Shown here: positions 63,201-64,000 of the stretch, one piece after another
Position numbering within the stretch: the stretch's first letter is position 1
Layout of the letters: each line of letters starts with the position of its first letter
NCBI RefSeq assembly: GCF_002250835.2
Contig: NZ_NOJY02000009.1
Location: 1-64,000, forward strand
Length of the DNA stretch: 64,000 nt
Reading direction: 5' to 3'
Origin: Romboutsia weinsteinii
GTDB lineage: Bacteria > Bacillota > Clostridia > Peptostreptococcales > Peptostreptococcaceae
The notes under the pieces: model-generated
Databases searched by the model: none
Seen by the model: the letters and a program-made list of their open reading frames with translations, nothing else
What the model was told of the DNA's origin: nothing
Position numbers and translations under genes: made by a program

Positions 63201-64000
63201 GAATAAGACTTAGATCTTTAAAAGCTGCCATAGATGAAAGAGAATTAAATAATGTAGTAAGAGAAAGAAAAGATATAGAATTACCAAAACCGTTTGTTAA
63301 TCCAGGTAAAAAAGGAACAATAATAGTTCCGGAATTTTCACCTGTTCATTTTGAAGTAATACATGCAATGCTTAGACAAAATGGATACAATGTAGTGCTT
63401 TTAAAAAATAGTGAGAATGTAATAGATGAAGGGTTAAAATACTTAAATAATGATATATGCTATCCAGCAGTAGTAGTTATAGGTCAGCTTATAGATGCAT
63501 TAAAATCTGGAGAGTACGATTTAAGTAATACTTCTATACTACTTGCTCAAACAGAAGGCCAGTGTAGATTTACAAATTATGTAAAGGTGCTTGAAAAAGG
63601 TCTTAAAGATGCAGGGCTTGATGAAGTACCGGTATTATCACTAAGTTTAGCAGGTATTAAAAAAGAAAATGCTTTAGAAGGATTAAACTTTGAAATACTA
63701 AAAAATGCAGTAATAGGTATGATTTATGGAGACTTATTAACAAAAGTTTTATATAGAGTACGTCCATATGAAAAGGTAAAAGGAAGTGCCAATGAACTTT
63801 ATGAAAAATGGTTAAAAATCTGCCAAGAATCATTTAAGGGTATGAATACAGATGTTTACAAAAAAGTAATTTATCATATGATTGAGGATTTCGAAAGCTT
63901 ACCAATAGTTGATATAGAAAAGCCTAAGGTTGGAATAGTTGGAGAGTCTTTAGTTAAGCTTAGCCCAATAGCTAACAATAATATTGTTGGTATGCTTGAA
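60290..64000 (+). CDS. Giant 2-hydroxyacyl-CoA dehydratase activase, 5' part
   Basis: The frame is open from ATG 60290 (after AGGAGGCG) to the right edge: 1,237 codons, with the stop outside. Domain 1 is a BadF/HgdC-type ATPase (VGIDIGSTTIKMVI near residue 7; GTCAGGTGAF near 123). Domain 2 is a second copy (LGIDAGSTTTKATL near 323; EACSAGCGSF near 444 with cluster Cys). From about residue 600 a Cys-rich segment (VRCGKCSNNCLL) leads to a dehydratase-like DUF2229/HgdB-type region (ETACYPAKMVHGHV, then YPCIIHEVQEQE). The full family length is about 1,400 residues. It would use ATP to pass electrons to a radical dehydratase or similar enzyme; no acyl-CoA dehydratase subunits are in the window. 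Confidence 0.9.
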   Translation, partial: MSKVLRVGIDIGSTTIKMVIVDKKDNIIYKTYRRHLADIRNAFMKCLQGAKEHITDSKLTFSIAGSGGMSLANDLDIDFIQEVIASTKAIQVNNPDTDVVIELGGEDAKITYLEGGIEQRMNGTCAGGTGAFIDQMAALLNTDASGLNELAKGYSHIYSIAARCGVFAKTDVQPLINEGAKREDIAISIFHAVVVQTISVLACGRPIKGKVAFLGGPLTFLSELRNRFTDVLELEKESVIFPENSELYIAWGAALSCEGNKIIDYNTIIERLENIDSNNCEKTNSLETLFKNDEEYNTFIDRHNQNKVKQIDINEAKGNCYLGIDAGSTTTKATLINEDGEILYSYYESNKGNPVTSTIGILKEIYKNLPKEAKIVNAGVTGYGEALLKEAFGIDMGEIETVAHYKAAKFFCEDVDFILDIGGQDMKCLRIKDGIIQSITLNEACSAGCGSFLQAFAKSLGLDIKDFAKKALFAKSPVDLGSKCTVFMNSKVKQAQKEGFTVDDISAGLAYSVVKNTLYKVIKLRNPEELGKNIVVQGGTFYNEAVLRSFEVLSKRNVIRPNISGLMGAFGAAILAKERFIEGHKTTLSSLDEIDNIEIKSTMVRCGKCSNNCLLTVNRFGNNKKFLSGNRCDEPLATANKNDNLPNLYQYKYDKLFSYKPLEESKAKRGIIGIPRVLNMYENYPFWFTMFTELGFRVALSSESSKKLYEKGVESIVSETACYPAKMVHGHVEDLIQRGVKDIFYPCIIHEVQEQEDADNCFNCPVVTSYAEVIKNNMETIEDKNINFMSPFLPFRDKKKLKKRLVKELEKFNISKSEISKSIDKAYEEQEAFKDDIRKKGAETLRYISDNNIKGILLGGRPYHIDPEINHGIPKLINSLGMAVFTEDSLSYLGSVVRPLNVVDQWAYHSRLYASSSYIANRDDIELVQLTSFGCGLDSITVDQVQEILDSHSKIYTNIKIDEGSNLGAARIRLRSLKAAIDERELNNVVRERKDIELPKPFVNPGKKGTIIVPEFSPVHFEVIHAMLRQNGYNVVLLKNSENVIDEGLKYLNNDICYPAVVVIGQLIDALKSGEYDLSNTSILLAQTEGQCRFTNYVKVLEKGLKDAGLDEVPVLSLSLAGIKKENALEGLNFEILKNAVIGMIYGDLLTKVLYRVRPYEKVKGSANELYEKWLKICQESFKGMNTDVYKKVIYHMIEDFESLPIVDIEKPKVGIVGESLVKLSPIANNNIVGMLE

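Overview
The window is an AT-rich (roughly 30% GC by eye) chromosomal segment of an anaerobic Firmicute. Strong Shine-Dalgarno sites, the lysine and preQ1 riboswitches, a CIRCE/HrcA site, a glutaminyl-tRNA synthetase, selenium/molybdenum cofactor genes and a 2-hydroxyacyl-CoA dehydratase activase point to the class Clostridia, most likely a Peptostreptococcaceae relative (Clostridioides, Paraclostridium or Romboutsia type). That placement is inference. I see no rRNA, tRNA, CRISPR array, complete insertion sequence or prophage. Most of the window is housekeeping chromosome.

Layout. 1-11 kb: the end of an HD phosphohydrolase, unknown membrane and soluble proteins, a decaying ferredoxin gene beside a LUD-domain gene, a lipid kinase, glnS, a VTT-domain membrane protein, a papain-like NlpC/P60-type protein, a large surface-anchored protein of unknown role and a replication-relaxation-like protein. 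11-21 kb: a CPA1 antiporter; a lysine riboswitch driving aspartokinase and lysA; a lipoprotein; an AI-2E family exporter; rluB and mnmM; an RpiR regulator; a lipoprotein cyclophilin. 21-25.4 kb: a preQ1 riboswitch with queT, a divergent FtsZ-like protein, and the yqeC/mocA/moeA-like set for selenium-dependent molybdenum enzymes. 25.5-36 kb: an ABC-F protein, several unknowns, nhaA, a polymer-forming beta-helix membrane protein, a DeoR regulator overlapping a Cof phosphatase, and malic enzyme. 36-48 kb: yhaM behind a long structured leader, an orphan holin, an aminotransferase, tldD/tldE, a C39 peptidase, an AIM24 protein, a GH20 hexosaminidase and a Na/Pi cotransporter behind phased Pho-box repeats. 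48-64 kb: an SH3/NlpC-P60 cell-wall hydrolase behind another structured leader, a CDF metal exporter, dCMP deaminase, ferredoxin, a MATE remnant, a GNAT, threonine aldolase, VanZ and DUF1294 proteins, clpB under CIRCE control, a tandem GNAT, an alpha/beta hydrolase, and the first 1,237 codons of a giant acyl-CoA dehydratase activase running off the right edge.

Regulation is the richest part of the window. Two riboswitches (lysine, preQ1) show readable terminator/antiterminator alternatives. A CIRCE operator covers the clpB promoter. About ten TTNAC half-sites in 11-bp phase precede the phosphate transporter. Two long intergenic leaders, before yhaM and before the NlpC/P60 gene, have compensatory-looking helices but match no RNA class I can name. 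The most unusual protein is the 244-residue FtsZ-like product at 22.1-22.9 kb: it keeps the T7-loop acidic residues but has lost the GTP-binding glycine loop.
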